In this document: in pieces, positions 24,691 through 35,905 of the stretch | How positions within the stretch are numbered: the first letter of the stretch is position 1 | Layout: each line of letters starts with the position of its first letter | Assembly: GCA_028023455.1 (NCBI GenBank) | Contig: JAQFVV010006273.1 | Coordinates: 3,484,142 to 3,548,141, forward strand | Direction: 5' to 3' | Source: Epiperipatus broadwayi | Lineage: Eukaryota > Onychophora > Udeonychophora > Euonychophora > Peripatidae | Length of the DNA stretch: 64,000 nt | Made by a program: the position numbers and the translations under genes | Notes under the pieces: generated by a model | The model's input: only the letters and a program-made list of their open reading frames with translations | Told to the model about the DNA's origin: nothing | Database searches by the model: none

Positions 24691-25302
24691 TTGTAGTAAA
24701 ATATTATGGGTTGTGGTAGCTTAGAGTGGTTAAAATGGGACGATCATCAGAGTGTTCATGGAGCATTGTCTGTTTTAAGAGTAGTGATAGAATTCTTCTA
24801 TCCATTTCAAAATTGTGAACTCCTAATTATTATTTTGACTGTCAGTATCTGTTGGATCTTTAGAAGAATGGATGAATATATAACTTGAATATATAGCTCA
24901 TTCTTAAAAGGCTATTTCCTATATTATTATGTAAAGATTGGCATTTACCATATTTAAGTAAAAATTGTATATCAGTTGTCATAGTAAATGCATGTCATCA
25001 TTAATTTGATTTTGGTTATAATTTTTTTTGGGGGGTTATAAATGCTGGTTATAATATTTGGATGCACCCAATACAGCATAAAGATAAATGAATATGTTTA
25101 AATTAGTTTGGTCTTTCATCAGTTATTTGAATTGATATAGTTTGTAATATAACTATAGTGGATCATGTAAAATTTAATTAATAATTTCAGCTATGTTTAG
25201 ATTAATGTGATCTAGTTAAAACTTAATGTCTTCTTGCCTATGTGTGTGTGGAGAATCGAACATTATATGGGAAAATAAATTTGTGAAAATTTTGTGTCAT
25301 TT

Positions 25303-25486
25303 TAGGTACTGATGATGAATTTGAATTGTTGATTTGGTGGAGGTTGGAGCTGGTAAACCTTATTTTCCTTAATAAATTTTTAAGAGATTATAAAATGGAA
25401 GAGTTTAGTTTATACGATAGTTTGGGTGGGTCTCAAGAGACACCATCTCCAGACATGGCTGCATTGTCCCCTGATCTTGAATCAAA
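25303..25486 (+). CDS. Possible exon truncated by the assembly gap
   Basis: A splice-acceptor-like tgtgtcattttag ends at about 25302. Beyond it one frame stays open to the gap, with a stop just upstream of the acceptor. The frame includes ATGG in a reasonable context at 25395, giving MEEFSLYDSLGGSQETPSPD followed by an acidic, serine/proline-rich stretch. The codon use and Ser-Pro content look more coding-like than the surrounding frames. No family was recognised. The frame shown continuing through the gap is only an effect of Ns. It could be a first coding exon with its 5' UTR, or chance. Confidence 0.3.
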
Positions 25487-25986
25487 NNNNNNNNNNNNNN
25501 NNNNNNNNNNNNNNNNNNNNNNNNNNNNNNNNNNNNNNNNNNNNNNNNNNNNNNNNNNNNNNNNNNNNNNNNNNNNNNNNNNNNNNNNNNNNNNNNNNNN
25601 NNNNNNNNNNNNNNNNNNNNNNNNNNNNNNNNNNNNNNNNNNNNNNNNNNNNNNNNNNNNNNNNNNNNNNNNNNNNNNNNNNNNNNNNNNNNNNNNNNNN
25701 NNNNNNNNNNNNNNNNNNNNNNNNNNNNNNNNNNNNNNNNNNNNNNNNNNNNNNNNNNNNNNNNNNNNNNNNNNNNNNNNNNNNNNNNNNNNNNNNNNNN
25801 NNNNNNNNNNNNNNNNNNNNNNNNNNNNNNNNNNNNNNNNNNNNNNNNNNNNNNNNNNNNNNNNNNNNNNNNNNNNNNNNNNNNNNNNNNNNNNNNNNNN
25901 NNNNNNNNNNNNNNNNNNNNNNNNNNNNNNNNNNNNNNNNNNNNNNNNNNNNNNNNNNNNNNNNNNNNNNNNNNNNNNNNNNNNNN
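25487..25986. other. Assembly gap of 500 N
   Basis: Exactly 500 unresolved bases, typical of a fixed-size scaffolding gap. The real length is unknown, and the sequences on the two sides may not be adjacent. Confidence 0.98.
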
Positions 25987-26560
25987 TACCGTTACAATAT
26001 ATATATATATAATTTTCAGTTTGTAAATATAAAGTTCCAAATGATTTGTAGATAAATCTGAGGATTATAAATAAATCTGAGTATTTAACTAGTTTTTCTA
26101 TTTCATCAAGTTGATTAAATTAATGAATCTATTTTGTGTTTGTAGTTTAACCAGAGATACATTTTTCATTATGTAAATTATTACCATAATTGAACATTAG
26201 TTGAGTGAGAAATCTGACTCAACTGATGAATTTTTATAATAAGATGTTTCATCTTTCATGATATAACTAAAATTTAAAAGTGATATTGGTGATTCAGATA
26301 AACTGCTTTTAAAATTAATATGGTTCATCTCATTAGTAGCATATCTGTCATAATTATCTTACCTCATTCCTATTTTTCACTATTAGCCGATCACTTGGGT
26401 TCAATTCACTACTTTCACCAAACTTTTTCTATTCTTCATTTAAAGTAAAACTTTTCCAAATAGAAACAATTTTTATATTTGTCATTTTTACATGGAATTT
26501 TATAATCCTTTACAATCATACTGAAAACATTTCAATGAACTTTTTTTTTACAATCCTACT
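25987..26560. other. AT-rich intergenic DNA after the gap
   Basis: No gene was recognised. Nothing seen here continues the frame that enters the gap from the left. Confidence 0.5.
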
Positions 26561-26571
26561 ATACTGTGAAG

Positions 26572-26894
26572 CAGGGGTCCCCAACCCTATGCCTGCGGGT
26601 ACCATGGCGCCTGCAGACCATTTTACGTGTGCCCGCCACTATCCGAATGCGATAAAAAATTATTTATCTGATACAAATAAATTTAATTTTTAAAATTTCT
26701 TATAAATTATTGTATTATATTGTAATCAAATAGTAGGGCATACTATACTTTATTTTTGAAATAAATATATTTTGTACATTATGTGTATTATTAACAATAT
26801 CCAACTATAAATTTAAATAAAAAAATAAATGGTGCCCGCCACCTGGCCGGTATTATAGAATGGGCTCTTAAGTGTAAAAAGGTGGCGACCCCTG
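26572..26894. mobile_element. hAT-type MITE with 8-bp target duplication
   Basis: Terminal inverted repeats caggggtccccaacc and its imperfect complement ending gcgacccctg bound 323 bp. The flanks are a perfect 8-bp duplication ctgtgaag (26564-26571 and 26895-26902). Subterminal sequences tgcccgccac and gtgcccgccacc are also repeated in the interior. There is no transposase. The TIR differs from the MITE at 6433-6981, so this is a separate hAT family. Confidence 0.94.
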
Positions 26895-27079
26895 CTGTGA
26901 AGTAATGATATAAGATCTGCTATTTTTATTTTTTAATCTTAACGATTTTTGTTTTTCTCATTAGATATTTATAAACTCTGCAAAACCACTTAAGTTTTAA
27001 AATCTTTTTTCATTAAAAAAATATTATATTTGAAATTTTTTCCATTACCAGTAGATTTGGCTTTTACCAAATAATATAC

Positions 27080-27835
27080 ACATTGCAGGGGAAGAGGAGA
27101 TAAAAGCAAAAAAACTAGAGATTGTTTGTTATACAGATTTTGCAAATGCTTAAGAGCTTTAGGGAATAAATTGCAATAATTATAAGATAAAATGTAAAAA
27201 ATGGATTTTCTCAGAAGTAAAATTTAAAGATTGATATTTATGAATTTAAAAAAATCAGAAAATTCAAATACCTTGGTCATATTATAAATGCAGGTAAATT
27301 CATTGAATAAAATTAATCAAAAAATTAAAATTTGAAGTAAGGTTTCTGATAGAAGTAATATTAAAAGAAAATATGAGTATGTGTTCGAAAAAATAAAAGT
27401 TTTTAATATATGTGTTTTATCAGTTATTTTCTAATCTGACACATGGATACTTAACAGAAAAGCAATTCTATGAAATATGAAGAAATATAAGATGGGAGTA
27501 ACAAGAACAGATTGAAAGTGAATACTTGGATGAAATAAGAAATAGGCATTATTGATATCATTGAAAAAATTAAAAGATTAAAATGGAGCTGGGCTGGATA
27601 TATTGCAAGAAGAGGTGATGGTAGATGGAAAGTTGAAGTTTTAAACTGGTTTCCAAGAGAATGTAAAAGACTTAGAGAGGAACTATCATGAGATGGATGG
27701 ATGAAATTAGGAACTTTGTTGATGTGATATAAAGAAAAAAACTATGGATTGAAGAAACTGTTTGGAGAGATCATATTATAGCAGTTCAAGAATTGATGGG
27801 CATGATGGTTATGGTGCATTTTTATTATCCATGAT
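27080..27835 (+). pseudogene. Non-LTR retrotransposon (LINE) 3' fragment, copy a
   Basis: Readable pieces include a KYLGHIINAG-like segment near 27270-27295 (RT thumb) and the tail WSWAGYIARRGDGRW at about 27588-27632, then WMDEIRNF-like text. The same tail occurs at 37520-38285, 40655-40740, 54363-54670 and 56370-56735. This type of tail ends the RT-endonuclease ORF of a common invertebrate LINE group. Frameshifts and stops make it non-functional. The frame at 27762-27959 is its 3' flank. Confidence 0.7.
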
Positions 27836-28434
27836 CATTATTAGGTATTTGATAGTATTACATTGGGTCTGTGAAAAGAATTCTACTGCAATAAAGACAT
27901 CAGCAGAAAAGATTACTGCAAATATCACTATTGAATTGAGCAATCCATTATTCATTTGAAGTTAAAGAAACTAAGTTTTAATATAAAAATCAGTTTTTTC
28001 TATTCTCTTAAGCAGATCTGAATAGTACTTCGTTCAAATCCCAGGATTGACTATGCATTGTGAATAAAAAGGAAGAACACTACTGGCAATTAGTTAGATC
28101 TAATCTGGAACTTTTTTAAATCATATTTTGAAATAACTCCAGGTGAAATGAAGAATTAGTGCTTATGTAAAAGATAGCTAGAAATTACAAGGCTATACTA
28201 TTACCCTAATATTGGTCAGAAAGAAGTAAATGATAATTATTATTTTTTGGGCGAGTCATATTTAAAGAGTGATTTGTACTTTATTTTAAATAATCTGAAT
28301 TTGTAAATAAGGTTTATTTATTATCATTATTTAAAAGAAACTATCAATTAAAAAAATTATGAATTTGTAATAACTTCACTTGTTAAAATTATATTTAGTA
28401 GATAGAAAAGGAATTTCATATTATTCACTTTTTT

Positions 28435-28535
28435 TTTTTAAGTGTCATAGCATCGGCTGGGACGCGAACCCGCAACCTGGGCAACTGCCTGCAAATGCAA
28501 GCAGTCATGCTGATCTCTCGACCACCAAACAAGAC
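28435..28535 (-). mobile_element. tRNA-derived SINE with poly(A) and 13-bp TSD
   Basis: On the minus strand a tRNA-like head carries an A box (tggtggtcgagagatcagca region) and a B box (gggttcgcgtccc). It ends in a poly(A)-like tail, seen as T's at 28430-28439 on the plus strand. The insertion is flanked by tattcactttttt at 28422-28434 and 28536-28548. The head, A-tail and long TSD show LINE-mediated retroposition. The open frames across it are not genes. Confidence 0.8.
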
Positions 28536-28559
28536 TATTCACTTTTTTATGGGCAACTT

Positions 28560-31400
28560 TTTTCTCTTTCCCCACTTGAAATTTAATATTATTAGCTAAT
28601 GACTTTAAATATTTCGGCTTTATTATGCCTGACAAACAGTCAAAATAACATGGAAAATAATGAATATACAAATAAATAATTTTACATTATCTGCTGCCAA
28701 TAATGAGAGTTCAAAATCTGCCATGATATTTCATAATTAAGTGTATTATTATAATGCTTTATACTTTGTAAAAAAAATATGTATTAATGATTGATCTGCA
28801 AATAATTTATTTACTAAGCCTAAACCTATTTTTACTCTATCAGTAACTGATGTCTTTATCTGTTTTTAAAATATTACTTAAATAAATATTGTTTTTTCTA
28901 AGCTTTTCATAGTATTCATCATCAATAACACAATACACAACTCTTACTGAAAACATCTACTGAAAAGGTTTTTTTTTTTAAAAAAATATTCAGCCTTATT
29001 AATGCCTACTTGTACATTATTTACTAAGATCTCTTAAGACATATTACCATAGGCCATGAATATAATATACATTTATATTGAAAGCATGCTAGGCAATAAT
29101 AAAGTAGAATATTTTGAAACTATTTTTTCTGTGAATGTTTTTATTAGCAGTTGTGTATTGCATTAGTTCAGAAAAATGGACATTATTTATAGTTGAATCA
29201 TCAATAATATATAATAATATAAAGTAAGTATATAAATATATGAAACCATTAGAAACCAGTAACCACATAAACATACCAATATAAATAATAATCAATATTT
29301 CTCACTGTTGTCATGGTAACTTTCCTCCTTTAATAATAAATATATGAGTACAATAATTTATATTAGTATATCATATAAGACTGCAACTATTGCAATCAGG
29401 CTATTGTTTATAAGTAATTCATTATTTAATAATAATATTGAACTGCTTTGTACAAGTTAAATAAATAAAATAAGATGTTAAGAATCGAGAAATAATTTTT
29501 GGAACATTTATTGCATCATAAAGTAAAATGACTTTTTCTTGTTACCATCTATATCTGAACATGGGCCAGTCTACATTAATTAAATCACTTATGGTTTATT
29601 TATAGGGCATAGCCAATAATGTGGTGATGTCATGTGAGAAGCAGTAATCACAAAGAACTAAATGCTAAATGTGTGAGGGAGCATGGCAAAGTGGAACTAT
29701 CTACATGTAATACTGTAAAAAAGAAAAATTTAAATTATCCCACATAATTACTAAAACATCACATGAAATACCAAATATTTTAAGTAACAAATGAAGTATG
29801 CAATAATTATTAAATAATTGCAGTTCATAAGAAGTTTAAGCAGATCTGAGAATTGCTATGTATGGACCTTCAGCTCCTGAATATATTACTCTATCACTGG
29901 CATTAATCCATGCAGGGCATATATGCAATGGGAAGTGATGGCATATTCAAGAACCAAAATAACAGGTGGGATATTAGTTCAGGGATCTTTAACCTTGGAA
30001 TTTATCATATTAAATAATCAAATTGCTACTCGCTTAAAAAGGCATATGACATTAAAACATTAAATAAAAAAGAATAATTATGAAATTGTGCCTTCCCCCA
30101 AAAAATGAAGCAGCTCCAAAAAATATTAGAATTATTATAAATATTTTAAAGAAAGTAGTTAAACAGAAATGGGTGATAAGTTATAAACAAAATGCTTATA
30201 TAGCATTATATAAGCAGGTTAAAAAATGCAATATTGCTGTACATGCTTAATAAGAATAATTTTTTTCCCATAATTATGTGACAAAACTAGAATAAAAAGA
30301 TTAAAATTAATATTAGTTCACTTTAATTTTTATTGCTATTTTGCAAAAAAATAATTTTGTGAACTCATTATCAGTAATCACATACATGATATCCATTCTA
30401 AATCCAAGAGAAAATGACAAAAAAGATAAAACCAAATAATAATCATCATCTATTAGAGATGAATTTGGTGATGACTAGTAATATATTCATGTACTTAGAA
30501 GACACTGGTCCATTGTCTTGTTTATTTGATCTCTTGCAATGCTGTCTTTTAACTTCTACAGAATTTTTTTTTTTCTGAAACAATTCAAGACCATGTTTAA
30601 TTATAGTTCTTTAATATATTTCCATTTACAGTATGAAAATTATCTCAAAGACATTCTAAATACATTTACATGTAGAATACACAAATCCATTATTTCAGTT
30701 TATTTATTGCTGTCTTTAATTTCTGTGAAAATTTTTTCTTTCTGAAATATTTCAAATACTTTGTAGATTACAGTTAAAAGAAACTGATATAAAAAGCAGA
30801 TTACTTAAACTATTTAGATTTTATAGCTCTTTTTTACAATAATAAAAAATATTATAAAGATTAATAGAAACTAAACATATAACTGAAAAATTGAAATGTA
30901 TGCAGTGACCATTAGCAATGAATTAAAGAAGTTAATGGTTATAAAGATTTTGATCACCTTTGAATAATAAAAGATAAATGTTTAGTAGGAGTAAATTAAT
31001 ATCAATGAGAAAAGTGTCAAAAATAAAATCTTTGCAGCAAGTATGTCCTACTAGCTTTTAGTTATGAATCTCAGATAACATATACTTATAAGAGCAATAT
31101 TAAAACACAATAGTGCTTATAGAGATAGGAAATAAATCTATTTGGTAGAGAGTATAGGGAAATTTATGGATGATAAAATGAATGTGTTTTATTGTAATCT
31201 TTGAAAGTATTCACAGACTGAACATATATGTATTGATCAAGATGGCAAAAGATTTTAGTAAAAAAAAAAATCATATGTAAGATGAAAAAATAGAAAAATA
31301 GTATCTTTAATTTGCAATGTATTATTGATAGTAGTTGAAAAATAATAATTTAGAAAATTAAAATTCTTTTGAAAGACAAGATTTGTTAATATATATTTGA
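28560..31400. other. AT-rich intergenic DNA
   Basis: No gene, RNA or bounded element was recognised. Slightly less AT-rich text at 29580-29720 and 29840-29980 was not identified. Confidence 0.45.
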
Positions 31401-33065
31401 CCATTTTATAATATAATGAATTCCAATATTATTAAGATAAGCTTCAAATTTTTACTAAGAGCCTTACACAATACAAAAATAATAAAAAAGATTCATTTGA
31501 AATTTAGATTTAAGTTTAAGATGGCTGCTGTTTTCTTTATAAACTCTCTATTTTGTGTTTGGGTTCAAGTTTCCTCTGTACTTAACTCAGCAACAATGAG
31601 CTATTATAAAAATCAGTAAAGCACATATGTTAAAAAGATGAAATCCTTTCTCTTTAATTGAATATGATCTAAGCACTTAATAAATAAATTTGAATGTTAC
31701 ATAATTTCTATTAATTGTTAATATTAATACATAGTAAATTAAAACATTTTGCAAATGTTAATGTATGTAAGAAAGTAATGGATGTAAAAGTGAACAGAAC
31801 ATCTTCACTCTCAAACCCAGATGCTTCAGATTGGCCTATATAAATCAGAATTTAGATTAAAGATAAGATAGTGGTTTTTATTATTATACAGTCTTTAACT
31901 TGTGTTTGGGTTTAAGAGTTCCCTCTGTATTCAACATGGCATCAGTGAGTTATTATAAAGTCAGTAAAATGCATATGTTGAAAAGATGAAATACTTTTTC
32001 TTTAATCTCATATTATCTATGTGCTTAATTAATAAATTTGAATGTTAGAAAGTATTAATTGCTTAATATATTGACTGGATTTTGGCAATGTTGAGGAAAG
32101 AGTAATCAGGTTTGATAGGACTATTATGTGTCAGTAAAAAGCTGTTATGAATGACAATTATTTATGATAAATGAAATGTTCGGTACAATTTGAATGTTTT
32201 CTGAAATGTTAAATTCAAATGGAATGTTAAAATTGATCCTGAAAACAAATGTTAAATAAAGAATTTGCAATGAGAAAATACACCAAATACGATATAATTT
32301 TTTTTCTTTAGACTTTTCCAATTGTTTTATTAAAACTGCAAATACAGCAAAAGTAATGAATGTAATATTTTTTAAAACTATTTAAATTTAGTCACATGTA
32401 ATTTGGCACAAATATCTATAAATATCAGATTGTATTAAATTATTTAAGTACTTTTTTGTACTTGGTTTATTATGTATATATAAAAAAATTGTTTTGTATA
32501 ATTAATTTGTTATAATAGAGTATATATATAATGGGATGGGTAAGTTTGAGGTGAACCTGGGGTGATGAAAATCATCTTTCTCAAAACATATTTCAATTAA
32601 AATGATTTAATATATATATATACAAAAATAAGCAATATCAAAAAATATATAATTAATGTAAATAAGAGTACGAGTTAAAAGTTTCCTCTGTACTCAGCAC
32701 AGCACTATTGAGCTATTATAAAAATCAGTAAGGCGTATATGTTAAAAATATAAGATAAATAAATTTGAACATTACATAATTTCTTTTAATTCATAATATT
32801 AACATGTAGTAGTAAATCAAAAGAAATCAAAGTAATCAGAGTAACATGTTTACTCTCTAACCAGGATGCTTTACATTGGCCTATATAAATCAAAATTTAG
32901 GTTAAAGATAAGATGGCCACTCTTTTCTTTATAAAGTCTCTATCTTGTGTTTGGGTTTGAAAGTTTCCACTATACACAATACAGCAGCATTGAGCTCTTA
33001 TAAATATCAGTAAGGCGCATATGTTAAAAAGGTGAAATACTTTTTCTTTAATTTAATATGGCTAT
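31400..33065 (+). repeat. Cluster of four diverged LTR-like repeat units
   Basis: The phrase cagtaaggcgcatatgttaa (with variants) occurs near 31614, 31965, 32728 and 33010. It is preceded each time by a tcttgtgtttgggtt or gtttcctctgtact block and often followed by tactttttctttaatt. A TATA-like ttggcctatataaatca occurs at about 31831 and 32875, and AATAAA-type signals recur. Spacing is irregular (about 280-760 bp). The order TATA box then poly(A) signal suggests tandem solo LTRs or a short terminal-repeat element. There is no coding potential; the frame at 31416-31619 lies inside a unit. Confidence 0.6.
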
Positions 33066-33069
33066 TGTA

Positions 33070-34000
33070 ACTCCAGAAATCAAAACAAATCAAATATAAT
33101 AAGATAAAGAATAAAAAGTTAGTAATTTTGCAACAACTGTATACACCACTCCATCAACCCAAAATATATTCTCATATATCATATACTGGTTCCTTTGATT
33201 GCTATCTTTTAATGTCTTTTATAGTGACTTAGTTTTTGAAACATTACATCATCTTTACTGATTGTTGTTCTTCAATCATATTGTATATTCAGCTCTATCC
33301 TCTCAGTATAAACAATCAATACCATATTTGAAAATAATTTATATAACATGAATAAAGTTTTTTTCTCCATAAATACCTTGTTTAAGATCACCATAGGAAG
33401 CTTAACAGTTCATTTCACTTGAAGGTTAATTATATGAAGATGTGTTTTTTTTTTTGAAAGACACAAAGTGAAGAACATATAAATTGAATTTATGATAATT
33501 GCTAGAATCTTATGGAATATCCTTAAATTGAACCAAGAACATTTATGTCACATTAATAGAGGATTTGTAGCACTTCTTTGCAATAAATTAGATAAAATCA
33601 TAGCCCTATAATGCAGTTAATTTAATTATGGGAGTTTTAGTATACCGTGATGAAATACTCTTTCACTTTGATTTGTTTAATGCAACAACATCATGTTGGA
33701 GCATGAATTTGCATCTTAACATCCACATCCATCTAAAAAATTTCAATAACTTTTCAAATACCAAATACAGTCTGTTTAGAAGAAGTTCAAGTAACAGAAG
33801 AGATAGAACTGCATTATAATCTATAATTCTGCCCCCCAGAATATGCTATTCAACTACTGCACCAAACCATGCAATTATTTTGAAAATTTGAGTCAAATTT
33901 TCAAACTGATAATTATTTGAGTTTTTAAAACATTGATTACTACACCAATGTCTTTGTAGACTGAATTCAAACAATAAGAACACTATATAAACTTTGTCAA
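33070..34000. other. AT-rich intergenic DNA
   Basis: No gene was recognised. Confidence 0.45.
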
Positions 34001-34234
34001 TTAGTAAATAAAATATAAACATCACATGACCACCACCTCTTATGCTTGCATATAACTTGTTAAAACAGGCAATACTCACTATACGTATGCCACACACAGC
34101 AAGCTAGAGTAATCAATGGATGCCAGAAGGGTTGTGCATAAAATCCCCATCTAATGTCTATTCATAGTTTTGTAAATAGAGATAAAAGGTGGTTGCTGGA
34201 GGGTTGCATTAGATCCCAAGATCTAGGTGCAGTG

Positions 34235-34282
34235 CTCACTGATGAAGGCCACAAGCCAGAAACTAGTCTGGAGATATTGGAT
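34235..34282 (+). ncRNA. Hammerhead-like motif, family 1 (shortened stem I)
   Basis: The core ctgatga (34239-34245), ggc/gcc stem II, gaaac, stem III actagt and the cleavage C are present. A deletion has removed the 5' strand of stem I, leaving gctca. It is probably inactive. Confidence 0.45.
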
Positions 34283-34488
34283 GAGTAGGCATTAGACGGG
34301 GATTTTATGCACAAGCCTTCTGGCATCCATTGATTACTCTAGCTTGCTGTGTGTGGATACGTATAGTGAGTATTAAACAATTCTAAATACAGCAAAACTC
34401 TCCATACAGTAGTGCCATCTTGTGCTAACAATAGCAATCAATGGATGCCAGAAGGCTTGTGCATAAAATCCCTATCTAGTGCCTACTC

Positions 34489-34547
34489 ATCCAATATCCC
34501 CAGACTAGTTTCTGGCTTGTGGCCATCATCAGTGAGGCGCCTTGGAT
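34489..34547 (-). ncRNA. Hammerhead ribozyme motif, family 1 (best stem II)
   Basis: Minus-strand order: atccaa, internal loop, gcctca, core ctgatga, stem II tggc/ggcc-side loop/gcca, gaa, palindromic stem III actagt, C at 34503, tgggga, ta, ttggat. The outer stem I atccaa/ttggat is perfect. The inner stem has five pairs including one wobble and one G.A mismatch. Stem II is fully paired with a U-A pair at its base. The expected cleavage is 3' of C34503. All core nucleotides match the hammerhead consensus. Confidence 0.7.
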
Positions 34548-35099
34548 CTGAGAGCACTGCACCTAGATCTTAGGATCTAATGCAACCCTCCAGCACCCAC
34601 CTTTTAACTCTATTTAACTACAAAACGATGAGAATGAAATTGAAAACGCTATTAATATTTTCAATCCAAGCTCAATAGCTTATATAGTCATATGGGTCTG
34701 AACTCAATTCAGTACCCATACATTTTGGTGTCTTTGGCTCTTTAACAACCATAGCCACCACTATCCTATTAGGCAGGATTGGTGTTAAACCACTAAACAT
34801 CACATGATCACTATCTCATACTAGCACAATAATTGTTATTAAACAATTCTAAATACAGCAAAACTCTAAGGCCACAAGCCAGAAACTAGTCTGGGGATAT
34901 TGGATGAGTAGGCACTAGATAGGGATTTTATGCACAAGCCTTCTGGCATCCATTGATTGCTCTTGTTAGCACAAGATGGCACTACTGTATGGAGAGTTTT
35001 GCTGTATTTAGAATTGTTTAATAACAATTATTGTGCTAGTATGAGATAGTGATCATGTGATGTATAGTGAGTATTGTCTGTTTTAAATAAAATATAATC

Positions 35100-35480
35100 T
35101 TTAAGCCGTCAATCTTAAAAGCTAAAAAGATGAAACCATTTTTCTGCTTTTAATCAATTCTAATTAAAAAAATTTGCCATCAAATCTATATCCATTTTAA
35201 TACTTGCTTCGAAAAGCTAATCATAAATTATCCCAAAACAACGAACACTAAAATATAAACCATTGAAATTAGAACATGTTATTTTTTAACACCAAGTTTC
35301 ACTTTTAATGGTTCAAGCTTTGACCAGCAGCTATAACACTTTCTTTTGCTATCCCATGTAAAAACTGATAACATGGATACATTTGAACAATCAACTATTT
35401 TGAAAAAACTGACAGACACCTGATTAATTGATGTAAAATATCTATCCATATTAATAGACACAATTTTTCAATTGAATTTT
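35100..35480 (-). pseudogene. piggyBac-like transposase fragment
   Basis: A 60-codon minus-strand frame (35279-35461) starts MSINMDRYFTSIN, matching the conserved piggyBac-family block around the aspartate-arginine-tyrosine-phenylalanine/tyrosine-threonine-serine motif, and continues with NVSMLSVFTWDSKRK. Downstream pieces at 35100-35270 (for example AEKWFHLF) could be the C-terminal part. A diverged relative of the downstream piece lies at about 42240-42320. There are no ends or TTAA duplication. The assignment rests mainly on one motif. Confidence 0.5.
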
Positions 35481-35629
35481 TGCTCAGAATACTTCTGACA
35501 ATCATATCTATATTATTTGATTATCTAAAACCACAGAATTTCTGAAAATCAGTCTATTAAACAAATCACAAGTATTTTTGTTACAATGAATAGCCATGAT
35601 ATTCGACAATAACTCCTGCAGTCGGTTTA

Positions 35630-35905
35630 ATAATGACTGAAAAGTTGGAGTAGATTGAAGCCTGTCCATTAAAGTGTGAAGATTTGCAATCTTAATATAA
35701 ACTGAGCACTGATTATATATGTGTGTGGGAGATGATAATCTGGACCAACTGATGAGTGCTGGTTTAGCACAAAATATGTATATTGGTGATTATTTATTTT
35801 TTTCTACATGTGTGTTTGTCATGTGTGTTTGTTGTATGAGATAGTTAGTGGGTGCTTGAAAGTCTGAGTTCAAATCCTCTATATTTACAATTAAGCTCCA
35901 GGTTT
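35630..35905 (+). mobile_element. Family-2 hammerhead element, single copy
   Basis: It matches the unit at 60628-61090: gcctgtccattaaagtgtg, then a cttaatataaactgagcact segment, the hammerhead motif, and a tRNA-like tail ending gagttcaaatcctc. Ends are approximate and no target duplication was identified. Confidence 0.7.
35734..35798 (+). ncRNA. Hammerhead ribozyme motif, family 2 (G12 changed)
   Basis: Stem I accaa (35744-35748) pairs with ttggt (35783-35787), with an outer ataat/attat helix. The core ctgatga is at 35749-35755. Stem II gtgct/agcac is a perfect five-pair helix with loop ggttt. The next core base is A instead of the required G (35771), so this copy should be inactive. Stem III is a near-palindrome atatgtat and the cleavage base is A35782. 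Confidence 0.55.

Larger units (their letters stand above)
34019..35083. mobile_element. Nested family-1 hammerhead foldback element, 14-bp TSD
   Basis: The element is bounded by a 14-bp duplication taaataaaatataa (34005-34018 and 35084-35097). Its left arm reads acatcacatgaccacc and on, and its right arm ends tattgtctgtttt. Inside are at least two plus-oriented and two minus-oriented unit segments with two different tip sequences: a caggcaa(a)actcac type at the outer ends, and an aattctaaatacagcaaaac type within. This shows insertion or recombination of one subtype within another. A unit-to-unit junction (gcaggattggtgttaaacca, about 34774) indicates a tandem origin. Three hammerhead-like sites are present. 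No protein is encoded. Confidence 0.85.

Noticed and set aside
25326-26055. Three long open frames across the N run
   Set aside because: Their length is created by unresolved bases in the 500-N gap. Only the 25303-25486 part has any coding look, and nothing continues after the gap.
34850-34905. Segment with stem II, gaaac, actagt and tgggga of family 1
   Set aside because: The first core strand ctgatga is deleted, so it cannot be a hammerhead; treated as part of the nested element.
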